From the IMG/VR virus record IMGVR_UViG_3300025369_000035, positions 1 through 36,489 of that record: a DNA stretch of 36,489 bases; one strand, given 5' to 3'. Under the pieces are notes generated by a model, which was not told the origin of the DNA, made no database searches, and was given only the letters and a program-made list of their open reading frames with translations. Source of the stretch: a virus. Below, in pieces: positions 28,575 through 36,489 of the stretch. Every line of letters begins with the position of its first letter. The first letter of the stretch is position 1. Both the position numbers and the translations under genes were made by a program.

Positions 28575-31500
28575 ATGGCGTTGACATTAAAAGACCGTGT
28601 ATTAGAAACAGCCTCAGCTCCGGGTACAGGAGCGGTTACGCTATTAGGTGCAGTAACAGGCTATCAGACTTTTTCTGCTGCTGTTGGTAATGGTAATACT
28701 TGTTACTACACCATTGCTGACCAGTCTGGTGCAAATTGGGAAGTTGGTATTGGTACATATTCATCATCAGGAAATACGCTTGCTCGTACAACGGTCTTAT
28801 CGTCATCTAACGCTGGTTCTACTGTTAACTTTGCTTCAGGTACACAGAACGTATTTGTAACTTATCCTAGCGAAAAAGCAGTTTATTTAGACGCATCAGG
28901 AAACGTACAGCCGTCTTTAGGAACAGCAACATTTAGTTCTATTACCGACTCAGGATTAACAAGCGGTCGTGTTACTTACGCTGGTACAAGTGGATTATTA
29001 CAAGATAGTGCTAATTTAACTTTTAACGGAACAACCTTAACGGCTAATACGCTTAATTTGACAAATGCTCTTGGTGTAGCATCAGGTGGCACAGGATTAA
29101 CAACATTAACATCAGGATATATTCCTTATGGAAATGGTACAAGTGCTTTTAGTTCTAGTAGTGGATTAACTTATAATGGCAGTACATTTTCTGTTACTGG
29201 AGCAATATCTGCAACTAGTCAAGTTAGTGGTACTAGTGGTTCATTTTCGGCTGCAACAGGTTCTCTATCATTAACTAATGCGTCTTATGGAAATATAGTA
29301 TCTACTAATACTTTATATATTGATACTTCTAGTGGTGCTATAAATATTAGACCTGCTGGTTCAACAATAGGAGCATTTTCAACAACAGGTTTAGCTATTA
29401 CAGGGGCTTTATCCTCTACTAATGACGCATCTATTCATGGTCTTACTGTTGGATTAGGTGCAAATTCAATATCAGGAAATACAGTATTAGGTATTAACGC
29501 TTTAAGTGGTGCAGTTACAGGCAATTACAATACGGCAATTGGTTTATCTGCATTGCTCACTAATACATCAGGTGGTTATAACTCAGCATTAGGTGTAGGT
29601 GCATTGCAATTAAATACAAGTGGTAATTACAATACTGCATTAGGTTTGCAATCTCTTAATCAAAACACCACAGCTTCAAATAATGTAGCAGTAGGCTACC
29701 AATCAGGTTATTCCAACACAGGTGCAAACAACACATTTATAGGATGGTCAGCAGGTTATTACAATACATCAGGAACTGCGAACGTAGCTTTAGGTTCAAA
29801 CGCCTATGCCAATGGTGGAACTTCTGCAACAGGCTCTTATAATATTGCAATAGGTTATGGTTCTTTATCAGGTATTCAAACAGGCTCTAATAACGTAGCT
29901 GTTGGATATCAATCACTTTATACTACTAATACAGCCTCTAATAACACAGCTGTAGGTTATCAGGCAGGATATAGTAATACTACTGGCACAGCTATCACGT
30001 CTGTTGGTGCATATGCTTTAACATCAAATACTACAGCTTCTTACAATACAGGATTAGGATATGGTGCATTAAGAGCAAATACAACAGGTTCATCAAATGC
30101 AGGTGTTGGTGCTTATACGTTATATTTAAATACTACAGGTTCTTACAATACTGCTTTTGGCGGATTAGATAGTGGTACTTTTTCTCCACTATATTCCAAC
30201 ACAACAGGTTCAAGCAATACCGCAATAGGTAGTGGTTCTTTAGGAAATAATACTTCTGCTTCATATAACACAGCAGTAGGTTATCAAGCTGGTTATTCAG
30301 GAACTACAGGTTTAGGTGGTTCAACTCATGTGGGATATCAAGCGGCATATTATTCAAATGCATTTAATAATAGTTTTGCTTATCAATCTTTATATTCAAA
30401 CACAACTGGATATAGTAATAATGCTTATGGTTATAGGTCTTTATTTTCAAATACTTCAGGTATTCAAAATACTGCTGTAGGTGACCAAGCACTTTATTCC
30501 AATACTTCATCAAATTACAACTCTGCTTTAGGCTATCAAGCTGGGTATAACTCAGTTTCGCAAGGTGATGTTTATATTGGCTATCAAGCTGGATATAACA
30601 ACTATAGTAATGGCGGAGTTACTGTTGTAGGTTATCAAGCTGGTTATGGAAATGGACAAACTAATAGTGGTGATGCATTAACAGCTTATGGTTATCAAGC
30701 TGCTTATTCAAATACTGGAGCAGGAATAACAGCTTTAGGTGCGGCTTCATTAAAATTAAATACCACAGGTGTATATAACACAGCAATTGGTTATCAGGCG
30801 ATGCAATCAAATACTACAGGCGATAGAATGACTGCTGTAGGTTGGAATGCTTTAGCGTCAAATACAACAGGGACAAGAAATAATGCATTTGGCGTTTCGT
30901 TATATTCTAATACAACAGGTAATAATAACAATGCATTTGGTAGAGATACTTTAGGTTCAAATACAACAGGGTCTAATAACACAGGTGTAGGTGATGCTGT
31001 TTTTGGATTTGTTACCACAGCAAACAGCAATACAGGATTAGGACACGCCGCTGGTTATTATGTAACAGGTGGTTCTAATGTGGCTATTGGTGATGCGGCT
31101 TTATATGGTGCTTCAGGAAATGCGTCAGGCACTTCAAATGTGGCAATTGGTGTACAGGCACTTCAAGCAAATACAACAGCATCAAACAATACAGCCATAG
31201 GCTATCAAGCAGGATATAATAATAGTTCAGCTACACAAAATGCTTTCTTTGGTGGAGCATCAGGGTTTTCAAATAATGGTAGCTACAACGTATTTCTTGG
31301 TCAAAACTCAGGCTATAACAATACATCGGGCGTACAAAATACTTATGTTGGTCAAGCTACTGGATACTATTATTATACTGGTTCAAATAATACAGCTTTA
31401 GGATGGCAAGCATTACTCGGTAATACTAACCCAGCAAACAATACAGGTTCATACAATACTGCAATTGGTAATCAATCTTTATTTTCAAATCAAACAGCAT

Positions 31501-32681
31501 CTAACAATACCGCTGTTGGTTACCAAGCTGGCTATGCTTACAATGGCACAAATGGATATAGTACATTTATTGGTTATCAAGCTGGTTTTGCAACAACAGG
31601 TGAGTACAATACTGTATTAGGTGCTTTAGCATTAAGTACAAATACAACAGGTACAGAAAACGATGCTTTTGGTGTTTCTGCACTTTTATCAAATACAACT
31701 GGAAGTTATAATGCTGGTTTTGGTAACTCTAGTTTACGATTAAATACTACAGGGACGTATAATGTAGCTATAGGTTGGGGCTCATTAAGAAACAACACCA
31801 CAGCAAATAGTGGAACGGCAGTAGGTTATCAAGCTGGCTACAATAATACAACAGGAACAATATCTGCTTTTGGGGCAAGTGCTTTATATTCCAATACCAC
31901 AGGTGGTACAAATGTAGGAATAGGAAATAGTGCTTTATATACAAACTCAACAGGTTCATCAAATACAGCAGTAGGACATCAAGCACTGGGAGCTAATACC
32001 ACCGCATCTTACAACACAGCAGTAGGTTATCAATCACTTTATACTCTTAATAGAACTGCTGATGTTAATTCTGCAAATACAGCTTTAGGCTATCAAGCTG
32101 GTTATCCGATTACAACTGGACCTGCAAATACTTGTTTAGGATATGGCACAGGAACAAGTCTTACAACTGGTTCAAACAATGTATATATTGGTATCAATAC
32201 AACTGCATCTAGTGGAAGTGTAAGTAATGAAATAGTAATTTCAGGAACTTCAGGAACAACAGGTAAAGGTTCTAACACAGGATTTATTAGTCCTAATGGC
32301 GGTGCTGTTTATCAAGGTAATAACTCAACTCTTTGGTCTGTAACTTCAGACCAAAGATTAAAGAAAAATATTGTAGATAACAATGTTGGGTTAGATAAAA
32401 TTACACAAATTCAAGTACGCAACTTTGAATATCGTTTACCTGAAGAAATTACAGAATTAAATAAATTAGATGCAATTAATATTACAGGAACACAAATTGG
32501 TGTTATTGCACAAGAACTTGCACAAGTATTACCTGATTGCGTAAAAACAGAATCTACTGGTGTTATGTCAGTTGATGCAAGCAATATTACTTGGCACTTA
32601 ATTAACGCAGTAAAAGAATTATCAGCACAAGTTACCGATTTACAAGCAAAACTTAAATCTGCTGGCGTAGCTGGCTTCTAA
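28575..32681 (+). CDS. Long tail fibre with YadA-like head repeats and S74 domain
   Basis: A 1368-residue fibre. Residues 1-110 (KDRVLETASAPGTGAVTLLG) are the attachment domain found at the start of many fibres. About 295-1220 hold tens of 14-16 residue repeats of the kind N-T-A-V-G-Y-Q-A-G-Y-x-N-T-T-G, resembling YadA/Hep_Hag head repeats, which make a left-handed trimeric beta roll. The last 120 residues (SDQRLKKNI, then IGVIAQELAQVLPDCVK) are an S74 intramolecular chaperone: the Ser of SDQRLKKN is the expected self-cleavage nucleophile, and the domain is lost after trimer assembly. Host receptor binding is the likely role. Confidence 0.88.
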   Translation: MALTLKDRVLETASAPGTGAVTLLGAVTGYQTFSAAVGNGNTCYYTIADQSGANWEVGIGTYSSSGNTLARTTVLSSSNAGSTVNFASGTQNVFVTYPSEKAVYLDASGNVQPSLGTATFSSITDSGLTSGRVTYAGTSGLLQDSANLTFNGTTLTANTLNLTNALGVASGGTGLTTLTSGYIPYGNGTSAFSSSSGLTYNGSTFSVTGAISATSQVSGTSGSFSAATGSLSLTNASYGNIVSTNTLYIDTSSGAINIRPAGSTIGAFSTTGLAITGALSSTNDASIHGLTVGLGANSISGNTVLGINALSGAVTGNYNTAIGLSALLTNTSGGYNSALGVGALQLNTSGNYNTALGLQSLNQNTTASNNVAVGYQSGYSNTGANNTFIGWSAGYYNTSGTANVALGSNAYANGGTSATGSYNIAIGYGSLSGIQTGSNNVAVGYQSLYTTNTASNNTAVGYQAGYSNTTGTAITSVGAYALTSNTTASYNTGLGYGALRANTTGSSNAGVGAYTLYLNTTGSYNTAFGGLDSGTFSPLYSNTTGSSNTAIGSGSLGNNTSASYNTAVGYQAGYSGTTGLGGSTHVGYQAAYYSNAFNNSFAYQSLYSNTTGYSNNAYGYRSLFSNTSGIQNTAVGDQALYSNTSSNYNSALGYQAGYNSVSQGDVYIGYQAGYNNYSNGGVTVVGYQAGYGNGQTNSGDALTAYGYQAAYSNTGAGITALGAASLKLNTTGVYNTAIGYQAMQSNTTGDRMTAVGWNALASNTTGTRNNAFGVSLYSNTTGNNNNAFGRDTLGSNTTGSNNTGVGDAVFGFVTTANSNTGLGHAAGYYVTGGSNVAIGDAALYGASGNASGTSNVAIGVQALQANTTASNNTAIGYQAGYNNSSATQNAFFGGASGFSNNGSYNVFLGQNSGYNNTSGVQNTYVGQATGYYYYTGSNNTALGWQALLGNTNPANNTGSYNTAIGNQSLFSNQTASNNTAVGYQAGYAYNGTNGYSTFIGYQAGFATTGEYNTVLGALALSTNTTGTENDAFGVSALLSNTTGSYNAGFGNSSLRLNTTGTYNVAIGWGSLRNNTTANSGTAVGYQAGYNNTTGTISAFGASALYSNTTGGTNVGIGNSALYTNSTGSSNTAVGHQALGANTTASYNTAVGYQSLYTLNRTADVNSANTALGYQAGYPITTGPANTCLGYGTGTSLTTGSNNVYIGINTTASSGSVSNEIVISGTSGTTGKGSNTGFISPNGGAVYQGNNSTLWSVTSDQRLKKNIVDNNVGLDKITQIQVRNFEYRLPEEITELNKLDAINITGTQIGVIAQELAQVLPDCVKTESTGVMSVDASNITWHLINAVKELSAQVTDLQAKLKSAGVAGF

Positions 32682-32693
32682 TAGGAGAATTAA

Positions 32694-33017
32694 ATGGCAA
32701 CAACTTATACAACCACAATCAATCAGATGTTTACAGTACCTAACCCAACAGGTTATGTTGTAAATATTTTGTTTTCCGTTAGTGGTACAGATGGCACACA
32801 TACAGCAGAAATTGGTGGCAACATTCAATTTACACCTGAGCAAAACGAACCAAACTACATACCTTACAATGAATTAACTCAAGCTGAAGTTTTGGGATGG
32901 ATTAATGCTGCAACTGATAATCAAGCAAATTATTATGCAAATATTGATGGTCAAATTAACAGCATGATTAATCCACCAGTATCACCAAGTTCACAACCAC
33001 TTCCTTGGTCAGCTTAA
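32694..33017 (+). CDS. Small fibre-associated protein (DUF7936-like)
   Basis: A 107-residue protein (MATTYTTTINQMFTVPNPTG, YVVNILFSVSGTDGTHTAEI, then PYNELTQAEVLGWINAATDN). The central 'P-Y-x-x-L-T-x-x-x-V-L-G-W-[IV]' resembles the DUF7936 pattern (from memory), often beside fibre genes. A fibre assembly or accessory role is inferred. AGGAG precedes the ATG. Confidence 0.6.
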   Translation: MATTYTTTINQMFTVPNPTGYVVNILFSVSGTDGTHTAEIGGNIQFTPEQNEPNYIPYNELTQAEVLGWINAATDNQANYYANIDGQINSMINPPVSPSSQPLPWSA

Positions 33018-33029
33018 TTTTAGGGTAAG

Positions 33030-33051
33030 CCATCAGCCCTTTTTGATGGCA
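33030..33051. repeat. Hairpin between fibre genes
   Basis: GCCATCA (33030-33036), an 8-base loop GCCCTTTT, then TGATGGC (33045-33051) form a 7-bp stem in the 51-base gap. The T residues lie in the loop rather than after the stem, so termination efficiency is doubtful. Confidence 0.5.
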
Positions 33052-33068
33052 ATTTATAGGAGAATGAA

Positions 33069-33290
33069 ATGAGTGAAAACACGAAAAAAACTCAAATCAC
33101 GATTGACGATGTAGAATATGTCTACGAAGATTTAGCAAAAGAGCAACAGATGCTATTTAACCATTGCATCGACTTAGACCGTAAAATTAGTTCTGCGCAA
33201 TTTAACCTTGATCAGTTAAGTGTAGGTAAGAATGCTTTTATGGAAATGCTCAAAAAATCTTTAGAGGCAAAACCTGAAGTAACAAACTAA
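33069..33290 (+). CDS. Small helical protein (DUF6447-like)
   Basis: A 73-residue acidic protein: ITIDDVEYVYEDLAKEQQML, then FNHCIDLDRKISSAQFNLDQ and SVGKNAFMEMLKKSLEAK. The layout, I-x-I-D-D-x-x-Y then a helix and a last helix with K-x-A-F/Y, matches DUF6447 from memory, found often next to fibre genes. It may act as a chaperone-like helper for fibres (inference). AGGAG precedes the start. Confidence 0.62.
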   Translation: MSENTKKTQITIDDVEYVYEDLAKEQQMLFNHCIDLDRKISSAQFNLDQLSVGKNAFMEMLKKSLEAKPEVTN

Positions 33291-33291
33291 T

Positions 33292-34800
33292 ATGTTTGGG
33301 ATAACCCCATTTGCTAAGGTATCATTTGCTGCGATTGGGGTGGCATTTGTAGTAGCAACAACAGAAGATGTTGGGGTTGCCGATTCTCAGGTCTTTAACG
33401 CACAATATGTAGCAAGCGTTACTGAAACAATAACACAGATATTTGATGTACAGAGTGAACAAGATAACTTCTTTGAAGGCATAGTAGAAACCCTAACGTC
33501 TGCCGACTCAAGTACGCAGGCTTCCGCATTTCTAGAATCACAAACCGAAAACATTACAAGTGCTGATACGGAAACAATTACGGCACAATTTGCCGTTAGT
33601 GATACAGAAAACATAAACCTAGCAGATACGCCAAGTATCAATGCTCAGTTTAGCGTAAGCGATACAGAAAACACAGGCATAGCCGATTCTAGTACACAGG
33701 CTTCATCTTTCTTAGAATCACAGACAGAAAACATTACTCTTGCAGATACAGAAGCGGCAAGTATCCAGTTCCAGTTCACCGTTACTGAGCCAATTACTAG
33801 TGCAGAGTTAGAGTCTATATCCGCCCAGTTTAGTGCGACGATTGTAGAAGCATGGGGTCAAACACCGTATAGCGTTCCTCAACAACCTAGTATTGCTTCG
33901 TTTGCGATGGCAGGAAGTCCGTTTGCAGGTAGCTTTAATACTGTTGGATTCTTAGAAAACCCATCTTATATAGTACAGGCAAACCTATTAGATTCAATTA
34001 CTGAAAACGCCACAATAACTGAAACTGAAACAATAACAGCTCAGTTCCCACTAAGCATAGCCGAAAACACAACGGTACTAGATACACCAACAATCACCGC
34101 TCAGTTCTTAGAAAGTTTAAATGAAAACTTTGGTATTGCTGACTTTAGTACACAGACATCATCTTTTATAGAAAGCTTAACTGAAGCAACAACAATCGCT
34201 GAGATTGATACGATAATTGCTGGATTTGTAGAGGCTATTGTTGAGCCGACTACATTAAATAATTCACAGAGTATAACCGCTCAGTTTGTAGAGATAATTG
34301 CTGAGGCAATAACAGTAGCCGATTCTAGTACCCAGCAGTCTAATTTCCTTGATAGTATTGTTGAAGCATTTACTATTTTAGACTCGCAATTTCCACGGGG
34401 ATGGATTAGAATTGACGATAGTGAAACGGCTAATTGGGGGTTCAGGTATCAGAATATTAATGAGATTGGCGGATTTGCAACAAGTACATTTGCTGGTGCA
34501 CCATTTGCGGGGTATTTAAATTTCTCAGGCATTGTACCAAGCCCAATCGTACCAGACACAAATTCTGCATGGACATTAATAAACGATACAGAGAACGCTA
34601 ATTGGAACTTTAAAAATCAAACAATTATTGAAATAGGTGGATTTGCTACTTGTACGTTTGGTGGTGTACCGTTTGCAGGATATTTAAGTTTTACAGGTAA
34701 CGTTCCTAACCCAATAGTGCCTGATACAAACTCAGGATGGACGCAGATTAATGATACACAAGGAAGTACTTGGACACTGATAGATGATTTTCAAGGATAA
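33292..34800 (+). CDS. Repeat-rich fibre or appendage protein
   Basis: A 502-residue acidic protein built mainly from about 14-15 copies of a 20-residue unit, T-E-N-I-x-x-A-D-[ST]-x-T-I-x-A-Q-F-x-x-S. One interruption (about 185-225) carries a 'F-A-x-A-G-S-P-F-A-G' module. The final 130 residues repeat that module twice (GGFATSTFAGAPFAGYLNFS; GGFATCTFGGVPFAGYLSFT), each followed by W-x-x-I-N-D-T. It probably forms an extended beta-solenoid or rod with repeated tip modules. No lead Met other than the ATG at 33292. Role inferred from fibre neighbours. Confidence 0.65.
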   Translation: MFGITPFAKVSFAAIGVAFVVATTEDVGVADSQVFNAQYVASVTETITQIFDVQSEQDNFFEGIVETLTSADSSTQASAFLESQTENITSADTETITAQFAVSDTENINLADTPSINAQFSVSDTENTGIADSSTQASSFLESQTENITLADTEAASIQFQFTVTEPITSAELESISAQFSATIVEAWGQTPYSVPQQPSIASFAMAGSPFAGSFNTVGFLENPSYIVQANLLDSITENATITETETITAQFPLSIAENTTVLDTPTITAQFLESLNENFGIADFSTQTSSFIESLTEATTIAEIDTIIAGFVEAIVEPTTLNNSQSITAQFVEIIAEAITVADSSTQQSNFLDSIVEAFTILDSQFPRGWIRIDDSETANWGFRYQNINEIGGFATSTFAGAPFAGYLNFSGIVPSPIVPDTNSAWTLINDTENANWNFKNQTIIEIGGFATCTFGGVPFAGYLSFTGNVPNPIVPDTNSGWTQINDTQGSTWTLIDDFQG

Positions 34801-34803
34801 ATT

Positions 34804-35967
34804 ATGGCAACTACCTATTCAACCTCACTTAACTTAGCCTATATTGGCACAGGCGATCAGTCTGGTACTTGGGGCGCAACAACTAATACGAACTTAAATC
34901 TTCTCGAACAAGCGATTACGGGTGTTGCAAGCATCTCTTTATCAGGGACATCATATACTTTAGTACCATTAAACGGCGTATCGGATAACCCTAGAAATAT
35001 GGTTCTTGTGTTTGGTGGAACTCCCGGCGGTACTGTTACAGTTACAGCGCCTTTAGTACAGAAGTTTTACGTCATCACAAACAATACTGCCTACAACATT
35101 ATTATGGCGGCAACGGGGGGTTCAATAAGTTTAACTATTCCTTCCGGAATTACAGCGCAATGCTATTGTGACGGATCAACAGGATTTTATTCAGCACAAA
35201 CAGGTTCAGCTGGTAACTTTTTAGTTAATGGTAATTTAAATGTTACTGGAAACACAGCAGATGTAGGAAACCTAAGCGTTAGTGGAACAGCGTCATTAAA
35301 CGGAACATCAACAGCGGTTACGCCAACATTAGGCGATAATTCTACAAAAATTGCAACAACGGCATTCGTGGCTACAGCTACAGGCGCGCTAGGAACTATG
35401 TCTGCCCAAAACGCTAATAGTGTATCAATTACAGGCGGGACAATTAATGGCACAACTATTGGTGGGTCAACAGCTGCGGCAGGTACATTTACAACTATAG
35501 CAAGTGGACAACAAACAGTAACAGGTTATACGGGTAGTAATCTATTATCAGCCTTAACAGCAGGTGTTTCAGTTACAACTAACTATACACCGTATGGGTC
35601 TACTACTGTTACTCTTTCAGGTATTGGTTTATATTCAAACTATTCACTTACTGCAATTACAAATACCAGTAATACTTTAAATATAAATGCAGCAGGCGCT
35701 ACTTTAACAAACGGGGCTTTTTCAGCCCCAACACTTACTTCAACAGTAGCAACAGGCACAGCACCATTTACAGTTACATCTACGACTCCTGTTGCAAACT
35801 TATCGGTAGGCGGTTCTTCTACAAAGATAGCAAATACTGGCGGATGGAATATAACCCCAACAGGAACAAAACTTTATTTTAGCTATAACGGAACCAATGT
35901 GGCTTCATTAGATTCATCAGGCAATTTTATTGTTACAGGTAATATTACTGCATACGGAACACCATAA
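34804..35967 (+). CDS. Tail fibre protein
   Basis: A 387-residue protein opening MATTYSTSLNLAYIGTGDQS, then GTWGATTNTNLNLLEQAITG, a fibre start recognised in many environmental phages. The middle has Gly/Ser/Thr-rich beta structure with G-S-A-G-N-F-L-V-N-G-N-L-N-V-T-G. The part TKIATTAFVATATGALG matches a common fibre connector motif (S-T-K-I-A-T-T-A-F-V-A). The end, NITAYGTP, precedes the glycine-rich tip gene. It probably forms a trimeric shaft. Confidence 0.75.
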   Translation: MATTYSTSLNLAYIGTGDQSGTWGATTNTNLNLLEQAITGVASISLSGTSYTLVPLNGVSDNPRNMVLVFGGTPGGTVTVTAPLVQKFYVITNNTAYNIIMAATGGSISLTIPSGITAQCYCDGSTGFYSAQTGSAGNFLVNGNLNVTGNTADVGNLSVSGTASLNGTSTAVTPTLGDNSTKIATTAFVATATGALGTMSAQNANSVSITGGTINGTTIGGSTAAAGTFTTIASGQQTVTGYTGSNLLSALTAGVSVTTNYTPYGSTTVTLSGIGLYSNYSLTAITNTSNTLNINAAGATLTNGAFSAPTLTSTVATGTAPFTVTSTTPVANLSVGGSSTKIANTGGWNITPTGTKLYFSYNGTNVASLDSSGNFIVTGNITAYGTP

Positions 35968-36489
35968 TGACTTTACCAGCTTCAGGAACCATTACTTTAG
36001 TTCAAATCCAAACTGAGTTTGGTGGTAGTAATCCAATTGGGTTAAATGAATATTACAAAGGTGGCTCATACGTTACTTCTAATGACTATGCACCTAACGT
36101 ACCTTCTAGCGGAGCAATTAGCTTAAGTAATTTTTATAACGCAAAAAAGAATACTTTAAATACTCAGACATTTACTTCTTCAACAACATTTACTTTGCCT
36201 TCAACCTCTAACGGAATATTAAATGTTTATGTTGTAGGGGGAGGCGGTGGCGGTGGTATGCATAGTGATTACTGGGGTGGTTACGGTGCTGACGGTGCTG
36301 CTGGTGGTATAGCTTCTCAAACAATTTCAGGATTAACACCCGGCAATACATACACTATTGAAGTAGGCGGTGGAGGTGGTGGTGGACATTATGGATATGG
36401 ATATAAAGATAATCCTTTTGCTGATGGGTTTGGTGGAGCTGGCGGCGGTCAATCTAGTGCTTTTGGCGTAGTTGCTGGAGGTGGTGGCG
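35967..36489 (+). CDS. Glycine-rich fibre tip/adhesin, cut by window end
   Basis: The ATG at 35967 shares a base with the previous stop (TAATG). The first 174 codons are present and the frame is open at the window end. The start (LPASGTITLVQIQTEFGGSN, then GAISLSNFYNA) is a known fibre-end motif. After residue 85, runs of six to seven glycines alternate with Tyr and His (VVGGGGGGGMHSDYWGGYGA), the style of glycine-rich tip adhesins that form polyglycine sandwich folds. Likely receptor recognition. Confidence 0.75.
   Translation, partial: MTLPASGTITLVQIQTEFGGSNPIGLNEYYKGGSYVTSNDYAPNVPSSGAISLSNFYNAKKNTLNTQTFTSSTTFTLPSTSNGILNVYVVGGGGGGGMHSDYWGGYGADGAAGGIASQTISGLTPGNTYTIEVGGGGGGGHYGYGYKDNPFADGFGGAGGGQSSAFGVVAGGGG

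Noticed and set aside
31768-31986. Minus-strand frame inside the fibre gene
   Set aside because: It is a low-complexity shadow of the fibre repeats without a ribosome binding site; other antisense frames over structural genes were dropped for the same reason.
29460-32230. Short repeats that might look like a CRISPR array
   Set aside because: The repeats are in frame inside one open fibre gene, vary in sequence, and have no regular spacer and repeat lengths.

Overview
This window is part of the genome of a tailed double-stranded DNA bacteriophage (Caudoviricetes). It contains a complete packaging and head module (terminase small and large subunits, portal, scaffold, decoration-like protein, major capsid protein), head-tail and fibre genes, and a dense bank of small early genes. 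No rRNA, tRNA, CRISPR array, insertion sequence or host housekeeping gene was found. The DNA is AT-rich, and Shine-Dalgarno-led starts (AAGGAG-like) and bacterial-type promoters and terminators are common. The style resembles phages known from freshwater and marine viromes, but the host cannot be named from this sequence. No tape-measure, sheath or tail-tube gene is visible, and two podovirus-style head-tail adaptor candidates are present, so a short-tailed virion is a tentative guess. Lysis, DNA polymerase, primase and integrase genes are not in the window. It ends inside a fibre-tip gene and begins inside a small gene, so it is not a complete genome.

Layout. Positions 1-12016 are all minus strand: about 25 small genes, often overlapping by ATGA, TAATG or longer. 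They include a sigma-region-4-like protein, a VRR-NUC nuclease, a MarR-like regulator, and a module of a MoxR-type AAA+ ATPase, a HEXXH plus VWA protein and a DUF3150-like protein (1776-5648). Many short phage ORFans follow, several below 60 residues. A 400-base non-coding segment (10520-10918) carries four paired TGGAC/GTCCA doublets around an AT-rich core and two leftward promoter candidates. Positions 12017-12415 are the divergent control region, with two leftward intrinsic terminators, a strong extended -10 promoter and clustered short repeats.

Positions 12416-21050 are the rightward packaging and head module. It also holds a GroES-like co-chaperonin and an HNH endonuclease, and it ends at a strong terminator. 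Positions 21051-21995 are an accessory island: a SprT-like metallopeptidase gene, an HNH gene on the opposite strand with a perfect 18-bp palindrome at its start, and a structured leader. Positions 21996-36489 carry virion structural proteins, a run of tiny Lys/Gly/His-rich proteins (23264-24939), head-tail adaptors, and a fibre block. The fibre block includes a 1368-residue fibre with YadA-like head repeats and a C-terminal S74 self-cleaving chaperone, a 20-residue-repeat protein, another fibre, and a glycine-rich tip protein cut by the window edge.

How it may work together (inference): leftward transcription from about 12081 and from within 10520-10918 would express the early bank, with a terminator in the first leader acting as a possible attenuation or antitermination checkpoint. 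Rightward late transcription starting upstream of the terminase genes would express assembly genes, divided by intrinsic terminators at about 21090 and 22720. Family assignments rest on motif recognition by eye; no database search was run.
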